Positions 8,664-16,665 of a stretch of 64,000 nt of DNA are shown here, piece by piece. Source of the stretch: Geobacillus vulcani PSS1 (lineage in GTDB: Bacteria > Bacillota > Bacilli > Bacillales > Anoxybacillaceae); contig NZ_JPOI01000001.1 in NCBI RefSeq assembly GCF_000733845.1, positions 2,729,001 through 2,793,000 on the forward strand, read 5' to 3'. Numbering within the stretch: position 1 is the first letter of the stretch; every line of letters starts with the position of its first letter. The notes beneath the pieces were generated by a model. The model had not been told where the DNA came from and did not search any database. It saw nothing but the letters and a program-made list of their open reading frames with translations. Position numbers and translations under genes: made by a program.

Positions 8664-8800
8664 CTTCTCGCCTAATTAGTTATTCTCCCATTTACAGGAA
8701 ATAGGTCGAAAAATAGTTATTCATCCGAATCATTTTTCCATAAATGATCATTTAATACAGTAGTACCAAATATAAACTATTGGGAAAGGATGATAGATGA
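8664..8800. other. A/T-rich intergenic region between cotB and a divergent gene
   Basis: Together with 8451-8546 this is the 350-base space between cotB and the gene at 8801. It must hold promoters for both. Weak sigma-K-like minus-10 sequences (CATAATGTT on the minus strand near 8530) are visible but not convincing. Confidence 0.4.
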
Positions 8801-9283
8801 ATGGTTTGTGTGTGCAATGGTGGATTATTCCCACAGTTGTTTTTTACGCAGTCTTCAACAGATTTGCCCATTACCATCCCCTTAACAGGAACAGCCGTCA
8901 CGGAAGTGCTTCGTTTACAGCCCATTACGACCCTCAGCGGTGATCGTGTCAAACTTGATTCGATGGTTGAATTGGAATTGGCCGTATTAGCTATCATAGC
9001 AGGCGTAACCTTGACAGGCATCACGTATCGCTTAGAACGTTCAACGAACGGCGGAGCCTTTACGCCCATTGCATCGCTTGATGTCGAATCTCTGCTTCCT
9101 GTATTAGCAGCTGCCGCCAACACGACACTGTTCCCGAACTTGACATGGGTCGATGTACCAGGCGTGGGCACGCATGTGTATCGTATTGTTATTGAAACGA
9201 ACGGTGCAATTCTATCGACTTTGTTAAGCAGCATCACAGCTGAAACTCGCGCCTTGAATGCTCTTGTCGTCAGAAACGCATAA
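8801..9283 (+). CDS. Putative spore-surface protein, beta-sandwich-like
   Basis: 160 residues, with two Cys only at the N-terminus (VCVCNGG) and then a Thr/Leu/Ala/Val-rich body of alternating beta strands, such as GVTLTGITYRLERSTNGG and THVYRIVIETNGA. This resembles the compact jelly-roll proteins of exosporium or crust layers (C1q/BclA-C-terminus style), but I cannot assign a family. GAAAGGA lies 10 bases upstream of the ATG. It sits inside the spore-coat block and has its own terminator. The spore-surface role is inferred from neighbours and composition. Confidence 0.6.
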   Translation: MVCVCNGGLFPQLFFTQSSTDLPITIPLTGTAVTEVLRLQPITTLSGDRVKLDSMVELELAVLAIIAGVTLTGITYRLERSTNGGAFTPIASLDVESLLPVLAAAANTTLFPNLTWVDVPGVGTHVYRIVIETNGAILSTLLSSITAETRALNALVVRNA

Positions 9284-9295
9284 CGAATCAAAAGG

Positions 9296-9345
9296 GCTGA
9301 CTCAATGACAGACATACCAACCATCATTGAGTCAGCTTGATTTTG
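9296..9345 (+). terminator. Rho-independent terminator
   Basis: GCTGACTCAATGA pairs perfectly with TCATTGAGTCAGC across 15 bases and is followed by TTGATTTTGC. Confidence 0.85.
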
Positions 9346-9424
9346 CTTTATTGCTCCGAACAATTTGTGGAACACGAATCAGTCATGGTGGCAAAATCGG
9401 CCCTGCCGTGTAAGATGGATCAAG

Positions 9425-10000
9425 TCAAAGATGAATGATAATATGATTCAATGCTCGAACCCCTTGGGGAAACTGTTGGCAGAAGAAGAATCCTTCCATT
9501 TTGTAGGTCATTTGTTCTTCCCCCATTTCGAATTGGAATTGGAAATTGGAAAATGAAAGGCTTTGTCCTGGTTCAATTCGTGATACTCGAACCGGCTTTA
9601 ACCAAAACTCCCCTTTCTCTTCCCCCATTTGCTCCGCTTGTTCGCTCATATAGTTCCACGACTCCATTACTAATGGATTAATACGTTGGTCATACTGAAT
9701 CCCATCCCCTAATTTTGCTGACAAAGCGATGCGTTCTTTTGGGGTGACCCGTAAGCAGATGAAAGGATGGTCCAACGGGTTCGAACCCATATTGCGAATA
9801 ATGAAGTTCGCCGCGACCGTCCCTTTATGTCCCTTTGCTTTCGGAAGCAATAATGAATAAGTGAAATAACAAATGGCTTGAATTCCATCATGCTTGTTAT
9901 GTTGAGGCAAACTTTTCATCTCTTTTAACGCTTGTTTGACAATGTGGAGCTCCTTCTCGATGGCCTGGATTTTACTTTCCATGTCCGCTAGACTGCTCAT
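9425..10000 (-). CDS. Hypothetical protein in spore-coat block (191 aa)
   Basis: Residues 1-32 form a short amphipathic coiled coil (MSSLADMESKIQAIEKELHIVKQALKEM). The rest looks like a beta-sandwich domain with motifs such as ANFIIRNMGSN, RVSRIEPGQSLSFSNFQFQF and a closing strand ALNHIIIHL. No signal peptide, no membrane segment. AAAGGAGG lies at ideal distance from the ATG. I do not recognise the family; position among coat genes suggests sporulation, which is inference only. Confidence 0.7.
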   Translation of the reverse strand: MSSLADMESKIQAIEKELHIVKQALKEMKSLPQHNKHDGIQAICYFTYSLLLPKAKGHKGTVAANFIIRNMGSNPLDHPFICLRVTPKERIALSAKLGDGIQYDQRINPLVMESWNYMSEQAEQMGEEKGEFWLKPVRVSRIEPGQSLSFSNFQFQFEMGEEQMTYKMEGFFFCQQFPQGVRALNHIIIHL

Positions 10001-10117
10001 CTTATTCCTCCTTTTCTATCAATGTGTACACTGCCTATTCCCATGCCTAAATGGAGAGCAAAAATGGATCATGAAACTTTTTGTGTGTAACGATTCTTTT
10101 ACTAATGTTATATGTAT

Positions 10118-10146
10118 AAAAAAAGAGGAGTGATCTCCTCTTTTTT
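10118..10146. terminator. Bidirectional terminator
   Basis: AAAAAAGAGGAG-TGAT-CTCCTCTTTTTT: a short perfect hairpin with A and T runs, placed to end the leftward gene at 10170. Confidence 0.9.
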
Positions 10147-10169
10147 GTGGGACAAAAGAAACCATCTGT

Positions 10170-10805
10170 TTACATCATCGTTGGAAAGACAGCTGGGCAT
10201 TGCGGCGGGAAGACATCCACAGGACATTCTTCTTCGCAGATGATTTCCGGACGAGGCTGGCAGAATCTTGCGGCGACTTCTAAAATGACTTCAAAGGTCA
10301 CTACAATACTTTGGCAAATTCTGACCGAAATATTCGCGGTAATGTTGTTTCCGCTTTGCGTAAACGCTCCTACGCGGCAAGTATTAAAGGTATTTTGCAC
10401 AGCATTGCAACATACCGTTGTGCCTTCTGGAGCACAAAGGATCACTTCTTCGCTGGTCGTGATCAATGCGGGGTTGCTGACAACCGTGACTTGGGCACCC
10501 GTTGTGTTCGTTCCTGTCACCTCTAATACGACTTGAATCGTTTTGCTTAAAGTGACGGCTTGCAAGGTTACAATTTGATTTCCTACTGTACATTCAATAT
10601 CGCGGCGAGCGTCCTCGGCACACTCTAACAAGGTGATGGAACAATTGACCTGAGAAATCGTGACCCCGGTTAAGGACCCGGTTGGAAACGTAAAGGTGAT
10701 ATCCTGGGCGAGCTGTACAACGTGTGTTGTCCAGTCGTATACTTTACAGACTTGGATACATTCGCGATCAAATTGTTGAGCAAATTGCTCTAAATTAATG
10801 GGCAT
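10170..10805 (-). CDS. Cys-rich putative spore coat protein
   Basis: 211 residues. It starts with a helical segment (INLEQFAQQFDRECIQVCKVYDW) and continues with beta-rich, Thr/Val-rich sequence containing about 14 Cys (CNAVQNTFNTCRVG, CEEECPVDVFPPQCPAV), giving potential for disulfide cross-linking, as in insoluble coat layers. The chosen ATG follows GAAAGGAAGG by nine bases; an in-frame ATG seven codons earlier lacks this spacing. A near-consensus sigma-K promoter lies upstream, which supports late mother-cell expression. No named family recognised. Confidence 0.7.
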   Translation of the reverse strand: MPINLEQFAQQFDRECIQVCKVYDWTTHVVQLAQDITFTFPTGSLTGVTISQVNCSITLLECAEDARRDIECTVGNQIVTLQAVTLSKTIQVVLEVTGTNTTGAQVTVVSNPALITTSEEVILCAPEGTTVCCNAVQNTFNTCRVGAFTQSGNNITANISVRICQSIVVTFEVILEVAARFCQPRPEIICEEECPVDVFPPQCPAVFPTMM

Positions 10806-10846
10806 ACACAATAACCTTCCTTTCATTCATTTTTTTCAGGCTACTG

Positions 10847-10873
10847 TATAGTATGTTACAAAACTATGGAAGT
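10847..10873 (-). promoter_or_regulatory. Sigma-K-type promoter
   Basis: Read leftward: AC, 16 bases, then CATACTATA, matching the sigma-K pattern (AC, 16-17 bases, CATANNNTA) exactly. It lies about 45 bases before the start codon of the Cys-rich coat-like gene. Confidence 0.65.
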
Positions 10874-11004
10874 GATAGTAATAATGCCCATTTTATTCAT
10901 TATATGTAATTATTCACCCTGTAAATATCCATTCCATTTTTGCATATAATTGCTAAAGAATGGTCAAATTCCGTACGACCAATGGTTGAAAAGGTGGTGA
11001 AGCC

Positions 11005-12843
11005 GTGAGCGGAGAGCCGAAAAGCATCCAATTACAACAAAAAATCATTCACCTGAAATCCGAATTGGACAAATATAAAACGCTGTTTGCTTCGTTGGCA
11101 TCTAGCGAAGAATGGCTCCATCTTCACGAACAAATGGACCAACTCAGGACTGAAAACAATGAACTCGCCACCAAATGCCGTCATTATGAAGAAGCGTTGT
11201 CTAGACAAACCAACGAGATGGGGCGCTTGTCCGAAGCATTGGAAAGGATGAGGCAAGAAAATGAATCGTTGCACGAGGAGATTGAACAATTCAAAGTAGA
11301 ATACGCTTACTGGAAAGAACAAGCCGAATTAAAAGAAGAACATATTGAATCTTTAGGAAAAGAAGTCGATGTCTTTAAACAAAAACAAGCTGAATGGGAT
11401 AAGGAAAGGGGGAAAATGGAGGAGGAAAAACGATTGCTTGAGCATGAACTTTCGGTTCACCGTTCTTTCATAAACGAATATATTTCATTTCAATCCACAC
11501 TCGACTCATTGACATCTTGGAACGAAAGGATTGGAACAATGGAAAAAGATTATAGTGTTTTGAAAAAACATACGGATAGAATATTGAAAGATGTTGAAGA
11601 ACTAAAAAAAATATTGGCTGCCCATCAGCCTGAAACAGACAAACTGAAAGAGGAAGTCCGCATTTTGACTGATAAACTTCATGCAGTGGAAGAAAAGTTG
11701 TCACAAATGGAACAGGAGAGACAAAAAGATTTATTGATACTGCAAAAACACATTTTGAACCAACAAGTAGAGTTAGAATCGATTGTTGAAAAGACATCGC
11801 GCTGTTCAACAGAAGTCGAACACCTATCCAACCAAATCGCCGATCTGATAAAAACATGGAGTGATCAAATCCACGAGCACTCGCACGGCGATATGAGCGA
11901 ATTGAAGAATATGCTGTCTCAAATCATACAGCTGTTAGCTGCAAAACATGTTCCTCCATCTGAAGCACATCAAACATCATCAATCGCTCTAGTAAATTCA
12001 TCACCTGAGAAAAAGCAAACCGAAAAGAGTTCCTCATCCCTCAATAGCTTTTTGAAATTACAAGAATTTATGGACGACACAAAACAACCCATCGTAATCT
12101 CACCCGTAAAAACAAAAGAATCACATACCTTCAACACTTCAACAACCCATCGTTACCCACAAAAATCCATTCCAGCGAGACACGTCCGAACGGAAAATCC
12201 GTCTTATCATCATCGGCATCCGTCCCAACACCAGTCATCTCTAGGAGAGGATGAGGACAGATCTCCAAACGCCGTTCCCTCTACATTGGAGACAGACACT
12301 CAAAGGGAGTATGTTAGCGATCATTCTATTACAGAACATTCGAAAGATGCATCTCCATCAGTTGAGGCAAAACCCGAATGGATAAATGGAAACCAAGCGC
12401 TTCTTTCTGGTCCTGCTCAGATTGAACCACCATTGGACGAGGCAAGCCCTTTGGAAAACCCCAATAGGACTACCAAGACACCTACAAACCAAGAACCACT
12501 TAAAGCAAGACATCAAAAAGAAAAGTGCGAGAGTCATCAAGAGAGTCATGAATCTCTAGTTTTGCCAAATGACCAGGCAGCGTTCATGAAAATGGAAAAT
12601 AAGTCAACAACACCGCACATTTCTGTTTTTTCTAATGAACACGGAGGACTGCATGCTGACACTCATAATGAAATCACACTGGCCCTTCCCCCTGCTTTTG
12701 CCCATTCATCTTCTTCATCAATGGAAAGAGAGAATCAAGATGAGACGATGACTCAGACAGAAGAAGTCTTGGCTACAGAAGACGGGAAAAACCAAAAATG
12801 GAGTCTGTTCTCTCTCCTGAAAAAGACAAAAATCTTGCAATAG
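11005..12843 (+). CDS. Large coiled-coil protein of unknown function
   Basis: 612 residues. Residues 1 to about 290 are continuous heptad-like coiled coil (LRTENNELATKCRHYEEAL, then long Glu/Lys/Leu/Gln stretches), with a break near 155-165. From about 330 the chain is Ser/Thr/Pro/His/Glu-rich and looks disordered, ending with a short basic stretch (WSLFSLLKKTKILQ) that may bind a membrane or partner. The start is GTG after AAAGGTGGTGA. No catalytic motif, signal peptide or membrane helix. It follows the coat block, and a scaffold in the coat is one possibility, but a cytoplasmic scaffold is equally open. Confidence 0.8.
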   Translation: MSGEPKSIQLQQKIIHLKSELDKYKTLFASLASSEEWLHLHEQMDQLRTENNELATKCRHYEEALSRQTNEMGRLSEALERMRQENESLHEEIEQFKVEYAYWKEQAELKEEHIESLGKEVDVFKQKQAEWDKERGKMEEEKRLLEHELSVHRSFINEYISFQSTLDSLTSWNERIGTMEKDYSVLKKHTDRILKDVEELKKILAAHQPETDKLKEEVRILTDKLHAVEEKLSQMEQERQKDLLILQKHILNQQVELESIVEKTSRCSTEVEHLSNQIADLIKTWSDQIHEHSHGDMSELKNMLSQIIQLLAAKHVPPSEAHQTSSIALVNSSPEKKQTEKSSSSLNSFLKLQEFMDDTKQPIVISPVKTKESHTFNTSTTHRYPQKSIPARHVRTENPSYHHRHPSQHQSSLGEDEDRSPNAVPSTLETDTQREYVSDHSITEHSKDASPSVEAKPEWINGNQALLSGPAQIEPPLDEASPLENPNRTTKTPTNQEPLKARHQKEKCESHQESHESLVLPNDQAAFMKMENKSTTPHISVFSNEHGGLHADTHNEITLALPPAFAHSSSSSMERENQDETMTQTEEVLATEDGKNQKWSLFSLLKKTKILQ

Positions 12844-12845
12844 CC

Positions 12846-12872
12846 AAGAGGTGGGAATATGCCCCACCTCTT
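12846..12872. terminator. Terminator hairpin between convergent genes
   Basis: AAGAGGTGGG pairs with CCCACCTCTT over a 7-base loop. The downstream tail is only moderately T-rich. Confidence 0.6.
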
Positions 12873-12922
12873 CTACTTTACCCCAAAACATCGCCCTTCC
12901 CTTTTCCATGAGTCAACAGGGG

Positions 12923-14131
12923 TCATGAATGAACGCCGCGCGGCAACTCAACGCCCATTTGCAAGGCACGATCACCGAATCTCTCCCGCAGCTGTTCCAC
13001 CGTTTTCCAAAGCGTCTCCATTTTCGCGTCCTCTTCATAATGAAACAAATCGAGCTGCTTCACCGCCCCTGCACGGTCAAACACATGAAGCGCAGCGACG
13101 CCAAGAAGCCGCACCGGACGGCCGTCCCAATGCTTTTTCAGCAATCGCGCCGCTACAGAAAAGAGATCTTCCGCCTTTTGAAGCGGCTCTGCCTCCGTTT
13201 GGCTGCGAGTAATCGTGTGAAAGTCGTGGTAGCGGATCGTCAACTGAACGGTCCGCGAGACGACCCGCTTTTCGTTCATCCGGGCGCCGACCGATTCGGC
13301 CAGTTGGCGCAAGACAGCGAGCAGTTTCTGTTCTTCCTCAATATCGTACGGCAGCGTTGTTGAGTGTCCAATCGATTTTCGCTTTTCCCCCGCTGCTGGA
13401 TCAACCGGACGCGGGTCGATGCCGTTCGCCCGCTCCTGCAAGCGCGGGCCATAGACGCCCAACACCTGCTCAAGCAACGCCCGATCAGCCTTCGCCACAT
13501 CGCCAATCGTATAAAGGCCTAGGGTATACAATTTTTCGGCCGTTTTATCGCCGACGCCATGCATCTGTTCGACTGGAAGCGGCCATAGCGTGGTCGGAAC
13601 GTCTCGTTTGCGCAGCACGCTGATGCCAAGCGGCTTTTTCATCTCACTCGCCATTTTTGCCAAAAATTTGTTCGGGGCGATGCCGATGCTCACCGGAATC
13701 GACAACCGCTCGAGCAGTTCCTGCTGGATATGGCGCGCCAACGCGGGCGGATGAACCGTTGGCGTCCGGCCAGTCATGTCCAAATAGCCTTCATCGATCG
13801 AGGCGCGCTCCAAAACAGGCGAGAAACGCTCGAGCCATTGGAACATGCGGCGGCTCACCTCGCGGTAAAAGATGAAATCCGGCGGGCGCACGACAAGCGC
13901 TGGACAGCGTTTTTTCGCTTCCCAGAGCGGCATCGTCGTGTAGATGCCAAACTGTTGCTTTGCCACATAGTTCGCCGCCAGCACGATCCCTTTTCGCTCT
14001 TTCGGGTCCCCCGCTACGACCACCGGCTTTTCCCGGAGCGACGGGTCGCGGGCGATCTCGCAGCTGGCGAAAAACGAATTGCAGTCGACGTGAAAAATGA
14101 TCCGTCCGCGGAATTCATGTTCTGTTGCCAT
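12923..14131 (-). CDS. dinB: DNA polymerase IV (Y family)
   Basis: 402 residues, the normal length. A translesion polymerase that copies past damaged bases. The first catalytic Asp is in IIFHVDCNSFFASCE (residue 16), and the second acidic pair is in RASIDEGYLD. The helix-hairpin-helix region is KTAEKLYTLGLYTIGDVA, and the C-terminus carries the beta-clamp motif QLDLF. The frame is open 69 codons further upstream, but those residues are not family-like; this ATG matches the usual start and has AAGGGG nine bases before it. Resembles B. subtilis YqjH more than YqjW by the clamp motif and N-terminus, which is a tentative judgement. Confidence 0.93.
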   Translation of the reverse strand: MATEHEFRGRIIFHVDCNSFFASCEIARDPSLREKPVVVAGDPKERKGIVLAANYVAKQQFGIYTTMPLWEAKKRCPALVVRPPDFIFYREVSRRMFQWLERFSPVLERASIDEGYLDMTGRTPTVHPPALARHIQQELLERLSIPVSIGIAPNKFLAKMASEMKKPLGISVLRKRDVPTTLWPLPVEQMHGVGDKTAEKLYTLGLYTIGDVAKADRALLEQVLGVYGPRLQERANGIDPRPVDPAAGEKRKSIGHSTTLPYDIEEEQKLLAVLRQLAESVGARMNEKRVVSRTVQLTIRYHDFHTITRSQTEAEPLQKAEDLFSVAARLLKKHWDGRPVRLLGVAALHVFDRAGAVKQLDLFHYEEDAKMETLWKTVEQLRERFGDRALQMGVELPRGVHS

Positions 14132-14318
14132 GTCCTTTCCCCTTCTTTTTCTGTTTTCTTCGTTTCTATTGTACCAGATCATTTGTTCGCCAGAAACAGT
14201 CCCTTTTTCTACAAGCGGAAAGTCTTTTGGCGCCCAACGGGGTCGGTTTAGGAGGTTAGAATGTTCACAGTTTCCTCTGCCAGCCATGCAGAGGAAACAC
14301 CATGCAGGCGCAGGATGC

Positions 14319-14539
14319 CTAGCCGTGAAATAACCCAACGAGCATATATCCGGCCACTCCCCAGATTATGAGCGCGGAAATCCGGTTCATCCACCGCAGC
14401 CCTCTCCCGCTGCCATCAAGGCGGCCAACCATTCTTCCGGTGAGGGACAGCCCCACAAACCAAACCCATGATACGAAAATGCACGCTGCCGCAAAATGGG
14501 CCCAAACGCAAAAATGAACGCATGAAGAAAGGCTTTCAT
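14319..14539 (-). pseudogene. lysE/rhtB-type amino acid exporter, internally deleted
   Basis: The first 17 codons read MKAFLHAFIFAFGPILR, the typical N-terminus of LysE/RhtB exporters. After that, a different frame gives the typical C-terminus: FVSWVWFVGLSLTGRM through WMNRISALIIWGVAGYMLVGL and a stop at 14319. About 110-130 central codons are missing. The ATG overlaps the stop of the ydbT gene (TGATG), so it was the third gene of that operon. A clear decay product. Confidence 0.8.
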
Positions 14540-15993
14540 CACGTTTCGTTGCTCCTTTCTCCTTGCAGCCAGCGATAGATCAAATCCGCATCTCTTTCAT
14601 CCACATCCACGACACGGGAGTAGGTGCCGACCGGCATGACGGAAGCCGAGATCGTCGCCAACTGTTTTTTTCGTTGCCACCATGTCGTTTCGATTTCCAA
14701 CGATTGGACGTGGCGCTTGAACAAATGCGCGGTCGTTCGCCGAAACCAGCCGCTGCGGAGAGACAGCTGCTTCGAAGAAAGCGCCCAGCCGGCGGCTCGG
14801 TAGCGCCGCGCCCCGATCCATGCGGCGAGCGGCAGCACAAGCAACAGGGCCGCTCCCCACGGACGCTCCATATACGCGGCCACTCCAACCGGAATCGTCA
14901 ACCAATAAAGCGGGCGAAGCATGTACCGGCTTTTTGCCCGCTGAGGAAGCGGACAAAACGGCACATCGAGGCGATACTCGGGCAAACAAGCCTGAACAAT
15001 CGGTACGATGCGATGCTTTTTGACCAGCGGACAAAGAACGACTTCCCCTGATGGTCCGCCATCAAGCGCCCCGCCGGCATGAATAATGGACACAGAGGCG
15101 TATCCGAAAAAACGTCGCAGCCAACTCTCATGAATGACGACACCTTGGACGCGGTCAACAGGGACGGACACTGCTTTTCGTTCCAACCATCCGCGAGCAA
15201 TCACAATGGTATCTTCTTGTTTCCGCACGACAAACGAAGCGTACCGGATCATATTTTGCACGATGGCTACCCCATAGGCGGCCAAGAGAATCGACAAGAT
15301 CAATAGAGCAATATACCGCCGTCCGTGTCCGTTCCATGTCGACTGAATATCACGGACAAGCGCCTCATACGGAATGAAGTCGCTAAATTGCGACAAAAAC
15401 GCACATAAAGCGGCGACCACGCCGAGCGCCCCTCCGCTTGTCAATGAGGCGATCCAAATTTCTTTCATCGTTAACGTAAACAACGGGGACAGCGAACGAT
15501 GGGCGGCTGCTTCCGGCTCATTGACGTGTCCATTCCTGTTTTTCGCTCGTTCCACGCATTGTTGCAGAGCGCGAGCTTCTTTTCGGGCGATGGCGCGAAG
15601 AATGACCTCCGCTTCTCCCGGAACATTCCCCGGCGTTTCTACGTGTACTTGAACCACCCCAGCGATGCGCTGCCAGATTCCTTCCGTTATGGAAATTCCA
15701 TGAATGCGCTCCAACGGAATGGAACGTTTTTTGCGAACAAACACGCCTTCTTCAACGACCAAGCAACTGTCATCCCACTCATATGTAAAACGAACCCAAG
15801 AAAGAACGCCCATGACGAGCGTGTAGATGAGAGCGGCCAACGGCACAAGAATATCGTTCCATGAAAACCCATGGCGACTGCCGGCTGCCACGATGACAAG
15901 AAGAGGGGCGATCATATTTTTCAATTCTTTTCCCACCCCGGCCATAATGGCAATCGGATGGAGGCGGCGTTTTGCTTTACGCGTCATTGTCAT
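14539..15993 (-). CDS. ydbT: PH-domain membrane protein YdbT
   Basis: 484 residues with four or more membrane helices and three bacterial PH (bPH2, DUF304) units, seen as repeated RKKRSIPLERIHGISITEG, ERKAVSVPVDRVQGVVIHES and KRHVQSLEIETTW segments. It matches B. subtilis YdbT, which partners YdbS; both have been linked to membrane stress resistance, and their biochemical role is not established. The start overlaps ydbS by 17 bases, so translation is coupled. A broken lysE gene followed it in the operon. Confidence 0.88.
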   Translation of the reverse strand: MTMTRKAKRRLHPIAIMAGVGKELKNMIAPLLVIVAAGSRHGFSWNDILVPLAALIYTLVMGVLSWVRFTYEWDDSCLVVEEGVFVRKKRSIPLERIHGISITEGIWQRIAGVVQVHVETPGNVPGEAEVILRAIARKEARALQQCVERAKNRNGHVNEPEAAAHRSLSPLFTLTMKEIWIASLTSGGALGVVAALCAFLSQFSDFIPYEALVRDIQSTWNGHGRRYIALLILSILLAAYGVAIVQNMIRYASFVVRKQEDTIVIARGWLERKAVSVPVDRVQGVVIHESWLRRFFGYASVSIIHAGGALDGGPSGEVVLCPLVKKHRIVPIVQACLPEYRLDVPFCPLPQRAKSRYMLRPLYWLTIPVGVAAYMERPWGAALLLVLPLAAWIGARRYRAAGWALSSKQLSLRSGWFRRTTAHLFKRHVQSLEIETTWWQRKKQLATISASVMPVGTYSRVVDVDERDADLIYRWLQGERSNET

Positions 15994-16459
15994 CCGCCAC
16001 CTTCGCCCACTCGGCGATCAAACGGCAAAGCTGTTCGGCTTCGTCCGCCGGCAGCGCGGGAATCTCATGAGCAGCCGCGGCCGTAAACACAGCGATGGAA
16101 GCCAATCCATACCGCTTCAGGAGCGGGCCTTGCCGCACATCGACATACTGAACGCGGGTCATCGGAATGAGCGTTCGCTTCGTCGACCAGACCCCGCGCT
16201 GGATGTCGATTTCTTCTTCGCGAATGGCGTAACGCCAACGGCGCTGGCGAAGCACAGGCACCCATCCCACCCATAGGACCACTTCGATCAACCAGATGCA
16301 GGCTAACATCCCCAAACACCATTTCGGGGCATGAAAGCGCGCCAGCACCCACGCCATTCCAACAATGACGGCGCCGGAAACCAATGCCCACAACGCTCCG
16401 GTCCAACGCCACACGGTGATGGCTTTTTCCGAAATCGGTTTACCGCTGTTGGCAAGCAT
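15977..16459 (-). CDS. ydbS: PH-domain membrane protein YdbS
   Basis: 160 residues: two membrane helices (about 20-40 and 48-68) followed by one bPH2 domain (IREEEIDIQRGVWSTKRTLIPMTRVQYVDVRQGP). This is the normal architecture of YdbS. AAAGGAGAT precedes the ATG at good distance. First gene of the ydbS-ydbT operon. Confidence 0.9.
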   Translation of the reverse strand: MLANSGKPISEKAITVWRWTGALWALVSGAVIVGMAWVLARFHAPKWCLGMLACIWLIEVVLWVGWVPVLRQRRWRYAIREEEIDIQRGVWSTKRTLIPMTRVQYVDVRQGPLLKRYGLASIAVFTAAAAHEIPALPADEAEQLCRLIAEWAKVADDNDA

Positions 16460-16546
16460 CTTACCAATCTCCTTTTAGCGAGTTCAAAACCTGTTTCCAG
16501 TATAACAAAACATTTCCACATTGACGATGGATTTTTTCGTGCATCA

Positions 16547-16575
16547 TTGACAGAGAAACAAAACTATTATATTCT
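16547..16575 (+). promoter_or_regulatory. Sigma-A-type promoter of the amino acid permease
   Basis: TTGACA, 17 bases, then TATTCT, about 90 bases upstream of the permease start. The minus-35 box is perfect, the minus-10 matches four of six. Confidence 0.6.
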
Positions 16576-16598
16576 AAAACTATCTTTTTTGCTTAACT

Positions 16599-16622
16599 GC
16601 ATAAAAGCATAAAAGCATAAAA
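16599..16622 (+). repeat. Three tandem GCATAAAA units
   Basis: The 8-mer GCATAAAA is repeated three times in the leader between promoter and permease start. It may be a simple slippage repeat or a protein-binding array. Confidence 0.8.
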
Positions 16623-16665
16623 GCGTGTCATCGAACGAACTTTGTGCCAGAAAGGTTGTGTCTGT

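Noticed and set aside
12929..13363. Frames opposite the DNA polymerase IV gene
   Set aside because: GC-rich antisense frames without starts or family features; the polymerase accounts for the DNA.
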